Of a stretch of DNA of 64,000 bases, positions 19,020-27,995 are shown piece by piece; position 1 is the stretch's first letter; every line of letters starts with the position of its first letter. The stretch covers positions 1 to 64,000 of the forward strand of contig CAYMKU010000007.1 in the NCBI GenBank assembly GCA_964391015.1, in the 5' to 3' direction. This DNA is from XYD12-FULL-36-8 sp964391015 (GTDB lineage Bacteria; Bacteroidota; Ignavibacteria; Ignavibacteriales; Ignavibacteriaceae). The notes under the pieces were generated by a model, which was not told where the DNA came from, did not search any database, and saw nothing but the letters and a program-made list of their open reading frames with translations. The translations under genes were made by a program, and so were the position numbers.

Positions 19020-19406
19020 ATGGCAGATAATATTTATATTGGAAGACGAAAAACTTCTGTTGCAAGAGTAATCTTAAGAGAAGGTTCAGGTAAGATAAGT
19101 GTTAATGGAAGAGATTTTGAAGTTGCATTTCCTCAATTGCTAAATCGCGAAGATATTTTAAGTCCGTTAAAAGTAACTTCAACTGAAGGAGTTTATGATA
19201 TATCCGTAAATGTGGATGGTGGTGGAATTACAGGACAAACACAAGCTATCAGGTTGGGTATTGCTCGAGCATTGATTGACATCAATCCTGATCATAAAGT
19301 TACATTAAGGAAAGAAGGATTTTTAACAAGAGATCCTCGAATGGTTGAACGTAAAAAATATGGACGACCAAAAGCAAGAAAAAGATTTCAGTTCTCTAAG
19401 AGATAA
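19020..19406 (+). CDS. rpsI: 30S ribosomal protein S9
   Basis: A 128-aa ribosomal protein from the ATG at 19020, which has GCGGAGA seven bases upstream; an in-frame TTG one codon earlier is not needed. The S9 signatures are YIGRRKTSVARV at the start, DINPDHKVTLRKEGFLTRDPRMVERKK and the C-terminal FSKR tail that reaches the P-site tRNA. It forms an operon with rplM. Confidence 0.97.
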   Translation: MADNIYIGRRKTSVARVILREGSGKISVNGRDFEVAFPQLLNREDILSPLKVTSTEGVYDISVNVDGGGITGQTQAIRLGIARALIDINPDHKVTLRKEGFLTRDPRMVERKKYGRPKARKRFQFSKR

Positions 19407-19434
19407 TTTTAATTCAATAATTAATAATCAATCA

Positions 19435-19492
19435 TACTTTCCGATTTACCGCCTGTGTCCCATTGGGAATTGAGGTAAAGATGACGAAAGTA
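19435..19492 (+). promoter_or_regulatory. nested stem structure in the rpsB leader
   Basis: Three stems are nested without conflict: TACTTTC/GAAAGTA (19435-19441 with 19486-19492), TTTACC/GGTAAA (19445-19450 with 19474-19479), and TCCC/GGGA (19458-19461 with 19465-19468), separated by small internal loops. The structure ends 20 nt before the rpsB ATG and just upstream of its AGGAGA ribosome binding site. The pairings are read directly; control of rpsB-tsf by S2 or another ligand is inference. Confidence 0.5.
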
Positions 19493-19512
19493 GAAGCAAA
19501 ACAGGAGATATT

Positions 19513-20280
19513 ATGAAAAAAATAGACATCACACAGCTCATCGAAGCTGGTGCCCACTTTGGTCACTTGACCCGTCGTTGGAATCCTAAAATGAAGCCAT
19601 ACATTTTCATGGAGAAAAATGGCATTCATATTATTGACCTTAAAAAAACCCAAGCTTATCTTACAGATGCAACTGAGAAATTATCTCAACTTGTTTCTGA
19701 AGGGAAAAGAGTTATGCTTGTGGGAACTAAAAAACAAGCAAAAGGAATTATTGAATCGGAAGCTCGGCGCTCCGATTCGAATTGGGTATGTGAACGCTGG
19801 CTCGGTGGAATGTTAACGAATTTTTCTACTGTAAGAAAAAGTATTAAGCGTTTGAATAACATTGAAAAACAAGAGAACGATGGCACCTTTGATCAGATAA
19901 CAAAAAAAGAAAGAATTACACGACTAAGAGAAAAAGATAAACTGAAAAAAGTTCTTGAGGGAATTGAATCTATGAATAAGCTTCCCGGTGCTCTTGTAAT
20001 TGTCGATATTAAAAAGGAAGCTATTGCTGTAAACGAAGCAAGAAGATTATCAATCCCAATATTTGCAATTGTTGATACGAATTGCGACCCTGACGTTGTT
20101 GATTATTTGATTCCCGCCAACGATGATGCAGTGAAAACCATTGAAGTAATAATAAAAACTTTGGCTGATGCAATAATCGAGGGTGGTCTAAAAGCAAAAG
20201 AGCTTAAAGCTGAAGCATCTGCTTCATCCGAAAGAGTTAAAAAAGAACAAGAAAAAGATAAAGAAGAAGCTGCTGTCTAA
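19513..20280 (+). CDS. rpsB: 30S ribosomal protein S2
   Basis: A 255-aa ribosomal protein. S2 hallmarks are LIEAGAHFGHLTRRWNPKM near residues 8-26, IHIIDLKKT, RWLGGMLTNF near 93-102, LPGALVIVD and AIVDTNCDPD. The C-terminal tail is Glu/Lys-rich as in many S2 proteins. AGGAGATATT precedes the ATG. It heads the conserved rpsB-tsf-pyrH-frr order. Confidence 0.97.
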   Translation: MKKIDITQLIEAGAHFGHLTRRWNPKMKPYIFMEKNGIHIIDLKKTQAYLTDATEKLSQLVSEGKRVMLVGTKKQAKGIIESEARRSDSNWVCERWLGGMLTNFSTVRKSIKRLNNIEKQENDGTFDQITKKERITRLREKDKLKKVLEGIESMNKLPGALVIVDIKKEAIAVNEARRLSIPIFAIVDTNCDPDVVDYLIPANDDAVKTIEVIIKTLADAIIEGGLKAKELKAEASASSERVKKEQEKDKEEAAV

Positions 20281-20305
20281 TAATTGATTAAGGAATTATA
20301 ACATT

Positions 20306-21163
20306 ATGGAAATAACCGCTGCAAAAGTAAATGAGCTAAGACAAAAAACCGGTGCCGGTATGATGGACTGCAAGAAAGCACTGGTTGAGTCTAATGGTGA
20401 TTTTGAAAAAGCAATTGAGATTCTGAGGAAAAAAGGGGCTGCAGTTGCATCTAAACGTGCCGAGAAATCTGCTAACGAAGGCATGGTACTTACCAAAATT
20501 TCTGATGATAAGAAATCCGGAGTAATGGTTGAAGTTAATTGCGAAACTGATTTTGTTGCACGCAGTGAAGACTTTATAACATTTGCAAATTTAGTTCTTC
20601 AATCTGCTACATCGAGTAAAGCCAAAAATATTGATGAATTACTGAAGAACAACCCTAATCTAGCTGAAAAAATGTCTGATGTTATGGGCAAAGTAGGTGA
20701 AAAAATAGAAATCTCAAGAGCAACGTATGAAGAAACAAACGATGGTTTGGTCATAGACTACATTCATCCAGGCTCTAAACTAGGCGTGCTTGTTATGTTC
20801 GATGCATTAGAAAATCATCACGATGATTTTATGAACATCGGTAAGGATACTGCAATGCAAGTTGCTGCCATGAAACCGCTTTGTGTAAACCGTGATGAAG
20901 TTTCAGAAGATATCATTGATAAAGAAATAGATATTTATAAGGAATTAGCTCGCAAAGAAGGAAAGCCCGAAAATATTCTTGATAAAATTGCTCAAGGAAA
21001 ATTGAATAAGTTTTATCAGGAAAATTGCCTCTCCGAGCAAGTTTATATTAAGGATAATACTAAAACCATTAGCGATCTTGTAAAAGAATTCAATTTGAAA
21101 TTTAAAACTAATGTGAAACTTTCTCGGTTCAAGAGATTTCATTTGAGTGATGAGAAGAAGTAA
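20306..21163 (+). CDS. tsf: translation elongation factor Ts
   Basis: A 285-aa guanine-nucleotide exchange factor for EF-Tu. The N-terminal UBA-like domain shows VNELRQKTGAGMMDCKKAL near residues 8-26, followed by AVASKRAEKSANEG and the core motif EVNCETDFVAR, then AMQVAAMKPLCV. Length is normal for the family. It follows rpsB after 25 bp; a strong terminator sits just after its stop codon. Confidence 0.97.
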   Translation: MEITAAKVNELRQKTGAGMMDCKKALVESNGDFEKAIEILRKKGAAVASKRAEKSANEGMVLTKISDDKKSGVMVEVNCETDFVARSEDFITFANLVLQSATSSKAKNIDELLKNNPNLAEKMSDVMGKVGEKIEISRATYEETNDGLVIDYIHPGSKLGVLVMFDALENHHDDFMNIGKDTAMQVAAMKPLCVNRDEVSEDIIDKEIDIYKELARKEGKPENILDKIAQGKLNKFYQENCLSEQVYIKDNTKTISDLVKEFNLKFKTNVKLSRFKRFHLSDEKK

Positions 21164-21169
21164 ACTTCA

Positions 21170-21199
21170 AAGGTCTTAAGAATATTAAGACCTTTTTTT
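21170..21199 (+). terminator. intrinsic terminator after tsf
   Basis: A perfect 10-bp stem AAGGTCTTAA/TTAAGACCTT (21170-21179 with 21185-21194) with a 5-base loop is followed by a T tract. It separates tsf from pyrH, so rpsB-tsf probably forms its own transcript with at most partial read-through into pyrH-frr. Confidence 0.85.
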
Positions 21200-21226
21200 A
21201 TATTATTTTTGAAAAGAAGGGACAGA

Positions 21227-21946
21227 ATGAAGAAAATAAAATTCAGAAGGGTTCTACTAAAGCTCAGTGGAGAATCTTTAATGGGCAAAAAAGGATTTGG
21301 AATTGACCATAAAGTTTTGGAATTCTTTGCTGAAGAGATTAAAAGTGTTCACGATCTTGGAGTCCAGCTTGGCATTGTGATTGGCGGTGGAAATATCTAC
21401 CGTGGGCTAAGTGCAAGTGCCCAAGGTATTGATAGAGTTGCTGGTGATCAAATGGGAATGCTATCAACCTTAATAAATTCTTTAGCACTTCAAAATGCAA
21501 TTGAGAAAATAGGCATTTACTCAAGATTAATGAGTGCGATTAAGATTGAAGAAATAGCCGAAACATTTATACGAAGAAGGGCCATTAGGCATTTAGAAAA
21601 AGGCAGAGTAGTAATTTTTGGTGCAGGCACAGGTCATCCATATTTTAGCACAGATACAGCTGCTTCGCTTAGAGCTGTCGAAATTAAGGCAGATGTAATC
21701 ATTAAGGGAACCCGTGTTGATGGAGTTTTTGATTCTGATCCAGAGAAAAATAAAAAAGCATTTAAGTTTGAGAAAATATCTTACCTGGATATTCTAAAAA
21801 AGAATTTACGTGTAATGGATATGACAGCAATAAGTTTATGTCAAGAAAATGATTTACCAATAGTTGTATTTAACATGGATGTTCCAGGCAATTTACTCCG
21901 TTTAGTTAAAGGCGAGAAAGTTGGTACTTTTATTCATCATCCTTAA
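21227..21946 (+). CDS. pyrH: uridylate (UMP) kinase
   Basis: A 239-aa kinase forming UDP from UMP in pyrimidine nucleotide synthesis. The ATG at 21227 is used because AAGAAGGGA lies just upstream; an in-frame TTG at 21209 overlaps that site. Motifs are VLLKLSGESLMG near the N-terminus, GVQLGIVIGGGNIYRG, the GAGTGHPYFSTDTAA loop and MDMTAISLCQEN. Genes tsf before and frr after match the usual bacterial order. Confidence 0.96.
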   Translation: MKKIKFRRVLLKLSGESLMGKKGFGIDHKVLEFFAEEIKSVHDLGVQLGIVIGGGNIYRGLSASAQGIDRVAGDQMGMLSTLINSLALQNAIEKIGIYSRLMSAIKIEEIAETFIRRRAIRHLEKGRVVIFGAGTGHPYFSTDTAASLRAVEIKADVIIKGTRVDGVFDSDPEKNKKAFKFEKISYLDILKKNLRVMDMTAISLCQENDLPIVVFNMDVPGNLLRLVKGEKVGTFIHHP

Positions 21947-21975
21947 TTTTGAAACAACAAATTATTGAGGTTTTT

Positions 21976-22530
21976 ATGGAAAAAGTAATGAAAGATGCTA
22001 AAGCTAGAATGGATAAATCAATTGAAGCCCTTCGGTCAGAGCTAGCTAAAATTCGTTCAGGCAAAGCAACAACTGCATTATTAGATGGAATTAAAGTAGA
22101 TTATTACGGTACAATGACGCCAATAAATCAAGTTGGCAATTTGACAGTTCTGGATGCACATACTCTTTCATTTACACCTTGGGATAAATCAATGGTTATG
22201 CCAGTTGATAAATCAATTCTGGAAGCAAACATAGGGTTTAACCCGATTAGTGATGGAACAAATCTTAAAATTCCAATTCCGCCATTAAATGAAGAAAGAA
22301 GAAGAGAATTAGTTAAACTTGTTAAAAAATTTGGTGAGGAAACAAAGGTTGCTGTTAGAAATATTCGTAGAGATGCAAATGAACATTTGAAAAGAGAAAA
22401 CAAAGACAAAAAAATTTCTGAAGATGAACTAAAAGATGCCGAACAAAAAGTACAAAAATTAACAGATGATCACATTCATCTTATTGATGATGTTCTTAAG
22501 CATAAAGAAAAAGAAATCATGGAAGTATAG
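21976..22530 (+). CDS. frr: ribosome recycling factor
   Basis: A 184-aa factor that splits post-termination ribosomes with EF-G. The ATG at 21976 gives the standard RRF length and follows TTGAGG; a longer frame from 21949 starts at TTG. The signatures IRSGKATTALLDGIKVDYYG near residues 27-46, the ANIGFNPISDG segment, PPLNEERRRELVKLVKK and VRNIRRDANEHLK are all present. It is followed by a terminator. Confidence 0.96.
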   Translation: MEKVMKDAKARMDKSIEALRSELAKIRSGKATTALLDGIKVDYYGTMTPINQVGNLTVLDAHTLSFTPWDKSMVMPVDKSILEANIGFNPISDGTNLKIPIPPLNEERRRELVKLVKKFGEETKVAVRNIRRDANEHLKRENKDKKISEDELKDAEQKVQKLTDDHIHLIDDVLKHKEKEIMEV

Positions 22531-22557
22531 ACTATTGTTTGCTTTCTAAAGTTTGTA

Positions 22558-22586
22558 CCCCATCTTTTTGATGGGGTTTTTATTTT
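22558..22586 (+). terminator. intrinsic terminator after frr
   Basis: CCCCATC/GATGGGG (22558-22564 with 22570-22576) around a TTTTT loop, directly followed by TTTTTATTTT. It ends the pyrH-frr transcript. Confidence 0.88.
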
Positions 22587-22621
22587 ACTAAAGGTAAACA
22601 TTTTGATTTTATCGCTAACGA

Positions 22622-22683
22622 TGGTTTGATTTTCGATATTATCAAACCAAAGTTTTCCAATTTTTCGCTAAATTTAATTTAGC
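22622..22683. repeat. two adjacent stem-loops upstream of the L,D-transpeptidase-like gene
   Basis: TGGTTTGAT/ATCAAACCA (22622-22630 with 22641-22649, 9 perfect bp) and GCTAAAT/ATTTAGC (22667-22673 with 22677-22683, 7 bp) lie between the frr terminator and the next gene. They could be an operator or a leader structure; no function is assigned. Confidence 0.4.
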
Positions 22684-22707
22684 ATTATCAAACAGTCCTA
22701 ACATAAT

Positions 22708-23400
22708 TTGGATACTAAGAATAGAAAATTAAATAAGCTGGACTTATCCCGCCTGTTTTCGCTTATAAGTCAAAATACATTACGCAATGCAATTTATTTC
22801 AGCGGAGGAATAATTTTATTTTTAGCTGGCGCAATTATGTATGGAATTATTCTCAACCTTCGTGAAGATTCACTTGTTGAGGCGTTACAGGAAAAGGGAT
22901 TTGAAAAATTTGCAAATCCAAATATTATAATTGAACGGAAATCTTTTAGTCTTCAGTTGTATGAGGATACGGTACTAATCAAAACGTATCGAGCAAGTTT
23001 TGGAAAAAATCTTTCTGCAACGAAGGCAAAAGCGGGTGATAATGCCACTCCGATTGGGGAGTATGCTATCTGTGACATAGATTCGAATAACCAATACCAC
23101 AAATTTCTAAAGATAAATTATCCTAATGTAAGTGACGCTTCAGAAGCTTTGCGTAAAGGATGGCTCACACAAAAACAATTTGACCAGCTTAAGTTTGAAT
23201 TCTATTATGAGGGCTGTCCAAAAGCAAATACAATTCTTGGTGGTGATCTTGGTATTCATGGAATTGGGAAATTTAATTACATATTAAAAAATCTACCCTT
23301 TGTTTATAACTGGACTAACGGTTCGATAGCAGTAAGTGATGATGCTATTGATGAAATTTGTTCTGTCGTTCAGAAGGGAACTAAAGTAATTATTAAATAA
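22708..23400 (+). CDS. L,D-transpeptidase-fold protein lacking the catalytic cysteine
   Basis: A 230-aa membrane-anchored YkuD-domain protein starting at a TTG. A transmembrane helix spans about residues 32-52 and the YkuD domain about 75-229: ATPIGEYAICD, GDLGIHGIG with His184, then WTNGSIAVSDDAIDEI and a final GTKVIIK. In active relatives the segment reads as W-T-x-G-C-I-A; here the codon at 23323-23325 is TCG (Ser206) in place of Cys. The rest of the active-site frame is kept. It is followed after 16 bp by a lipoprotein gene. It may be a non-catalytic peptidoglycan-binding derivative. Confidence 0.75.
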   Translation: MDTKNRKLNKLDLSRLFSLISQNTLRNAIYFSGGIILFLAGAIMYGIILNLREDSLVEALQEKGFEKFANPNIIIERKSFSLQLYEDTVLIKTYRASFGKNLSATKAKAGDNATPIGEYAICDIDSNNQYHKFLKINYPNVSDASEALRKGWLTQKQFDQLKFEFYYEGCPKANTILGGDLGIHGIGKFNYILKNLPFVYNWTNGSIAVSDDAIDEICSVVQKGTKVIIK

Positions 23401-23416
23401 TACATGTGAAGGTAAA

Positions 23417-24061
23417 ATGATTTTATTTAATTCCAAAAAAGACAAATCAGGGTTACTATTTATCGTCGTCTTTCTTTTCTTTGTTATTCTAATTCCATCT
23501 TGTTCTGAAAAGAAGGAGGATGTACAAAAACCAATTTTTTCGATTACAGATTCTGTGATGGTTAAGAATGAGGTAAAAAAAATACTGGGGAATAATATAA
23601 AATTTATTTTAACAGGCAATTTCGATTCGGACTCCTCACAAGAAGTTGCTGCAGGAATAGAAGTAAATGAGAATAATAATTGGGGAATAAAGTTTATCCT
23701 TTTTGAAGTGAAAGATAACCAGTTGCAAAAATCTTATGAAACAGGTTTGCTTGATGGCTCATTTAAAGAAAGTCTTGTCCAAAAAATTAAGCTGCCTAAG
23801 CTTGATTACGATTTAATCTACTACAACTCGCAAGATTATTTTTGGGGAAGCGGTGGGGGAGAGGTGTTTGCTTATTTGATCAACTTTATGGATAAGGAAA
23901 CATATTTCGCTCATCTTTTTTCGGAGGCACGACGCCCAGTTGAATTATTTTTATCAAAAAACATGAAAAACTCAGATATACAAAAATTTTTTATTTCAAC
24001 ATTTAAGAAAGATTATCCCGATTTAAAGCTTACCTCCCAAGATGTGAGCTTAGAGTTTTAA
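23417..24061 (+). CDS. hypothetical lipoprotein
   Basis: A 214-aa protein with a hydrophobic N-terminal stretch (about residues 13-28) ending in the lipobox-like IPSC. The mature part contains an FDSDSSQEVAAGIEV segment that recalls FG-GAP/VCBS-type calcium-binding repeats, followed by unrecognised sequence with a DYFWGSGGGEVFAYL motif. It sits between the L,D-transpeptidase-like gene and the Omp85-family gene on the same strand, consistent with an envelope role. Function unknown. Confidence 0.6.
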   Translation: MILFNSKKDKSGLLFIVVFLFFVILIPSCSEKKEDVQKPIFSITDSVMVKNEVKKILGNNIKFILTGNFDSDSSQEVAAGIEVNENNNWGIKFILFEVKDNQLQKSYETGLLDGSFKESLVQKIKLPKLDYDLIYYNSQDYFWGSGGGEVFAYLINFMDKETYFAHLFSEARRPVELFLSKNMKNSDIQKFFISTFKKDYPDLKLTSQDVSLEF

Positions 24062-24108
24062 TACAATATAAATTTTTTAAGATGTGTTCGTCTAACTAAC
24101 TAATAACC

Positions 24109-26109
24109 TTGAAGAAAATACTGATTTCATTCTTTCTGCTTTCAAACCTTACGTTCATTTGGGCGCAAATGTATGAACTTAAATCCATTCAGTTCGAAGG
24201 AAACCATGAATTTTCATCATCACGACTAAAAGAGGTTATCCTTTCGAAAGAATCTCCGGCTTGGGTTTGGAAATTTCTCAATTCAGTTTGGGAGAAGCTG
24301 GGGGCTGAAGCTATTATTTTCGATTCTTCTAAGATTGAATTCGACCTTTCAGCGTTAAGAGAGTATTATAAAAATTACGGTTACTTCGAGGCGTATTTTA
24401 GTTATAGATATGAGTTGGATACTTCAAGTTTGGATGCCGAATTAATTTATACAATAGATGAATATGAAAGGTCAAGATTTCGAGGTACCTATTTATTCGG
24501 CTTGAATGACATTCCCCCTTTACCGTACGGCAGTATTGTTCAAGAATTTAATTCAAATGCTCCCGATTGGTACAATCAAAGCATGATTGAACAGGATATT
24601 AACTCAGCAATAAATACTTTGTTGAATAACGGATATATGAATGCGAGATTTGACAGCACAATAATTTTTCGTGATACATCAGCAAATGCAGCAGACATTA
24701 ATGTTTATTTCACAACTGGTAATCGTCTTGTTATTGATTCAGTTCTAATTAATAAAAATGGTGAGGGATCTGACTTGGTTGGAGAGGAGTTGCTTAGAAA
24801 AATTACAGGAATTGAATCAGGTACAATTTATAACCAAGATGAAATAAAGCGAAGTCAGATTAGGTTATATAGAACCGGTCTATTCAATTCTGTTATACTT
24901 ATACCTGAGCAAAAGGAGAACGCGAGGGATAGAATTTTTTTACGGCTCGATGGAAATATTGGCTATGTTCATGAGTTGTCTCCTGAAATTATCGTGAATA
25001 ATCAACAAAGTGCCTTTAACATTGGTTTGGGTGCCAATTTTATTAAAAAGAATTTTTTTGGTGAAGCAAGAAAATTTACTTTAAGTTCGTCTTTTGGTAT
25101 CCAGGATATCTTTAATGTAGATTTTAAAAACCTTATCAAGCAGTTTTCCTTTAGAGACACTACTCTTTTGGGTTATGTTGATGCAAGAATGAAAATAGAA
25201 CAGCCATTTTTGTTTGGAAAACCCATATTCGGTACTTGGGAAAACTATGCAACAATAAAAAAGCAAAAAGATTTTAATATCACTTTCTACGGTTCAAAAA
25301 TTTCATTTGAGTTCGAGCTTCCCAAATATACTTTTGTGAATTACCTAAGCACATCTTACAATATCGAGCAAACGAAAGAAGTTTATCGTACCTTTAATGA
25401 CAGCTTGTCATCAAAGCTTGTATCAACTATTGGAGTTGATCTCGGCAAAAGCACAACAGATGATTTTTTGTTTCCAACGAGAGGTATAAATCTTTCACTG
25501 CAAGTTGAAGAATCAAACGGAATTCCATATGTAGTTGCCAAGACTTTTGGCTGGGGCTACAAAGGAACAGTGTTTTACAAACTACTTTTTACAGGCTCTA
25601 CCTATCAAGCAGTTGATAGAAAAAGAAATAATATAGTGGCGCTGAAATTTAAGACCGGTTATCTTCATCCGTATGTTGGAGATTATAACGGTTTGCCTAT
25701 TAATAGAACTTTTTATGTAGGCGGAAGTAATTCAGTGCGCGGCTGGCGTTCAAACGAATTGGTGCCTGTTCCTACGGCGATTATCGTTTCACCTGGAAGA
25801 AGCGCACTTAATGTTAAAGGAGGCACCTTTCTTTTGGAAGGAACTTTAGAATATCGTTACAGGTTTTTACCAAGCATGGGTGTGGCTGCTTTTTTTGATT
25901 ACGGTAATACATGGGTCGATTATAAAAATTTCAATTTTAATGAAATTGCACTTGCTGCAGGTTTAGGTTTAAGATACTACACACAAGTTGCTCCCTTCAG
26001 ATTGGATTTTGGCTTTAAATTTTATGATCCCACAGATAAAGCATACATTTTTGGTAAAAAGTTTTGGGACAATTTCGAGTTTCACTTCGGTATAGGCGAA
26101 GCATTTTAA
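24109..26109 (+). CDS. Omp85/TamA-type outer-membrane assembly protein
   Basis: A 666-aa outer-membrane protein beginning at a TTG that opens a clear signal peptide (KKILISFFLLSNLTFIWAQ). The N-terminal ~270 residues contain POTRA-like repeats (KSIQFEGNHEFSSSRLKEV, then LVIDSVLINKNG), and the rest is a surface-antigen beta-barrel. The barrel includes the lid-loop motif GGSNSVRGWRSNELVP near residue 545 and ends in F as expected for barrel insertion. It is shorter than BamA (typically ~800 aa, five POTRA), so a TamA- or noncanonical BamA-like role is more likely. It is followed by yicC after 87 bp. Confidence 0.85.
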   Translation: MKKILISFFLLSNLTFIWAQMYELKSIQFEGNHEFSSSRLKEVILSKESPAWVWKFLNSVWEKLGAEAIIFDSSKIEFDLSALREYYKNYGYFEAYFSYRYELDTSSLDAELIYTIDEYERSRFRGTYLFGLNDIPPLPYGSIVQEFNSNAPDWYNQSMIEQDINSAINTLLNNGYMNARFDSTIIFRDTSANAADINVYFTTGNRLVIDSVLINKNGEGSDLVGEELLRKITGIESGTIYNQDEIKRSQIRLYRTGLFNSVILIPEQKENARDRIFLRLDGNIGYVHELSPEIIVNNQQSAFNIGLGANFIKKNFFGEARKFTLSSSFGIQDIFNVDFKNLIKQFSFRDTTLLGYVDARMKIEQPFLFGKPIFGTWENYATIKKQKDFNITFYGSKISFEFELPKYTFVNYLSTSYNIEQTKEVYRTFNDSLSSKLVSTIGVDLGKSTTDDFLFPTRGINLSLQVEESNGIPYVVAKTFGWGYKGTVFYKLLFTGSTYQAVDRKRNNIVALKFKTGYLHPYVGDYNGLPINRTFYVGGSNSVRGWRSNELVPVPTAIIVSPGRSALNVKGGTFLLEGTLEYRYRFLPSMGVAAFFDYGNTWVDYKNFNFNEIALAAGLGLRYYTQVAPFRLDFGFKFYDPTDKAYIFGKKFWDNFEFHFGIGEAF

Positions 26110-26196
26110 TGTGTTATTTTTAAGTGATACCTGCTCGTAATGTGTTGGTTTACTTCACGAAAAATGGTAATTTCAAACCCCTTTTAGAAAAAATTT

Positions 26197-27072
26197 ATGA
26201 TAGTTAGCATGACTGGTTTCGGCAAAGGAAGAGCCGGAAACAAAAATCTTAGTGTTGAGGTCGAAGTAAAGAGCGTAAACAGCCGTTACTTAGATATTTC
26301 CTTAAGAATTCCTTCCTCGTTAATGACCAAAGATTTTGAGATTAAGGAATTTATTAAATCTAAAGTCAAGCGGGGGAAAGTTTCATCTTCAATTCAAATA
26401 AAAAGGAATGGTTTGGAAGAAGATAATCTTGCTTTGGACGGTGAAAAGCTGAAATCTTATTTGTCGCTCTTAAAATCCATTAAAAAAACTGCAAAGATTT
26501 CTGAAAAAGTTAAGTTAGAACATCTATTGGTAAACAGAGACATCCTGATTTCTAATAATTTTGTTATCTCTGATATAGAATATAGCTTAGTTACTGAAGC
26601 GCTTGAACATGCTCTCTCTGAAATGATCAGCATGAAAAGAAAAGAAGGTAAAGAATTAGCAAAAGATCTTCACAAGAGAATTGAAAATATTGAGAATAAA
26701 CTTTTAGAAATTGAGCGCGAAGGACAGCAAAGTGTTCAAGAGTATTTTAGCAAGTTCAAAGAAAAAATAAAGCTGTTGATTGAGAATATTGCTCAATACA
26801 ACGATCGGCTTGAATTGGAATTAGCAATAATAGCTGAAAAAGCAGAGATAACAGAAGAATGCGTAAGGTTAAAAAGTCATCTAAAGTTTTTTATTAACAG
26901 TCTCGAAAATGATGAGGAGCCAGGTAGAAAATTAAACTTCCTCTGCCAGGAGATGAATAGAGAAGCAAATACAATTTCATCTAAAACAGTTTCTACTTCA
27001 ATTACTCACAATACAGTTTTTATACGTGAGGAGATTGAAAAAATAAGAGAACAAATTCAAAACATCGAATAA
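26197..27072 (+). CDS. yicC: YicC-family endoribonuclease
   Basis: A 291-aa protein of the YicC/YloC family, whose E. coli member cleaves RNA such as the sRNA RyhB. Signatures are SMTGFGKG at the start, VEVKSVNSRYLDISLRIP near residues 22-39, IKRGKVSS-type basic region and the C-terminal EPGRKLNFLCQEMNREANTI. The C-terminal half is a long helical/coiled region. It is followed after 2 bp by gmk, the standard neighbour. Confidence 0.93.
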   Translation: MIVSMTGFGKGRAGNKNLSVEVEVKSVNSRYLDISLRIPSSLMTKDFEIKEFIKSKVKRGKVSSSIQIKRNGLEEDNLALDGEKLKSYLSLLKSIKKTAKISEKVKLEHLLVNRDILISNNFVISDIEYSLVTEALEHALSEMISMKRKEGKELAKDLHKRIENIENKLLEIEREGQQSVQEYFSKFKEKIKLLIENIAQYNDRLELELAIIAEKAEITEECVRLKSHLKFFINSLENDEEPGRKLNFLCQEMNREANTISSKTVSTSITHNTVFIREEIEKIREQIQNIE

Positions 27073-27074
27073 TT

Positions 27075-27647
27075 TTGAATAAGGGAAGAGGAAAAATATT
27101 TGCTGTATCTGCTCCAAGTGGAACGGGAAAAACAACAATTGTTAGGCGAATCCTTCGTGAAGTGCCGGGATTGATATACTCCGTTTCAGCAACTACACGT
27201 AAAAAAAGAGATAATGAAAAATCCGGAGCAGATTATTTTTTTATTACTGAAGATGAGTTTTTAGAGAAGATAAGAAATAATGAATTTGTTGAGTGGGAAA
27301 AAGTTTACGATTATTATTACGGAACTTTCAGATCCTACGTTGAGCAATGCATCAATGATGGTAAAAATATAATTGCCGAGGTTGATGTAAAGGGAGCATT
27401 AGCACTAAAGAGTATTTACTCAGAGGCAATTTTAATTTTTATTGCCCCGCCAAGCCTGGATGAACTGATTGAGCGCTTGATGAACAGGAAAACCGAAACC
27501 GAAACTGATCTTCAAAAGAGGATTGAGAGAGCAAAAATGGAATTGAGTCAAAAGGATAAATTTGATTATCTTATTATCAATAAAGATTTAGAAAAAGCAA
27601 TTTCCGAAACAAAAAGTTTAATTAATAAAATTATTAACAAGGAGTAA
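27075..27647 (+). CDS. gmk: guanylate kinase
   Basis: A 190-aa kinase making GDP from GMP. Walker A is SAPSGTGKTTIV near residues 12-23, followed by the GMP-binding SVSATTRKKRDNEKSG and YYYGTF segments, and the IEVDVKGA region. The start is a TTG two bases after the yicC stop; no ATG lies near enough to keep the Walker motif at its usual distance. It forms the yicC-gmk-rpoZ operon. Confidence 0.95.
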   Translation: MNKGRGKIFAVSAPSGTGKTTIVRRILREVPGLIYSVSATTRKKRDNEKSGADYFFITEDEFLEKIRNNEFVEWEKVYDYYYGTFRSYVEQCINDGKNIIAEVDVKGALALKSIYSEAILIFIAPPSLDELIERLMNRKTETETDLQKRIERAKMELSQKDKFDYLIINKDLEKAISETKSLINKIINKE

Positions 27648-27653
27648 TTCTTA

Positions 27654-27947
27654 ATGCAAATTAATCCCATTGATTTGAGAAGCGTTGATGAAAATGCAAG
27701 CAATGTTTACGAAGCAATTATTGCATCATCTAAAAGAGCAAGGCAAATAAATTCCGAAAATAAAATCGAGTTTAATGCCCTCTTAAGCACAATTCCACAA
27801 ACACAAAGCGAAGATGAGACTGAGGATTTGGACAACCCTGCTCAGCTAAAAATTTCTCTCGATTTTGAAAAGAAGCCGAAACCACACCAGCAGGCGTTAA
27901 AAGAATTACTTGAAAGCAAGATTGACTTCGAGTACAAAAAAACTTAG
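27654..27947 (+). CDS. rpoZ: DNA-directed RNA polymerase omega subunit
   Basis: A 97-aa small subunit. The omega/Rpb6 core NVYEAIIASSKRARQIN near residues 17-33 is the diagnostic motif, followed by an acidic stretch and a basic C-terminus. Its position directly after gmk (6-bp gap) is the usual rpoZ location. The C-terminal extension is not typical and of unknown role. A large stem-loop with a T tract follows. Confidence 0.88.
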   Translation: MQINPIDLRSVDENASNVYEAIIASSKRARQINSENKIEFNALLSTIPQTQSEDETEDLDNPAQLKISLDFEKKPKPHQQALKELLESKIDFEYKKT

Positions 27948-27995
27948 TTGAGATTATTTTTATTTCCTCAGCTTTCTGAAATTATTTAATATTGT

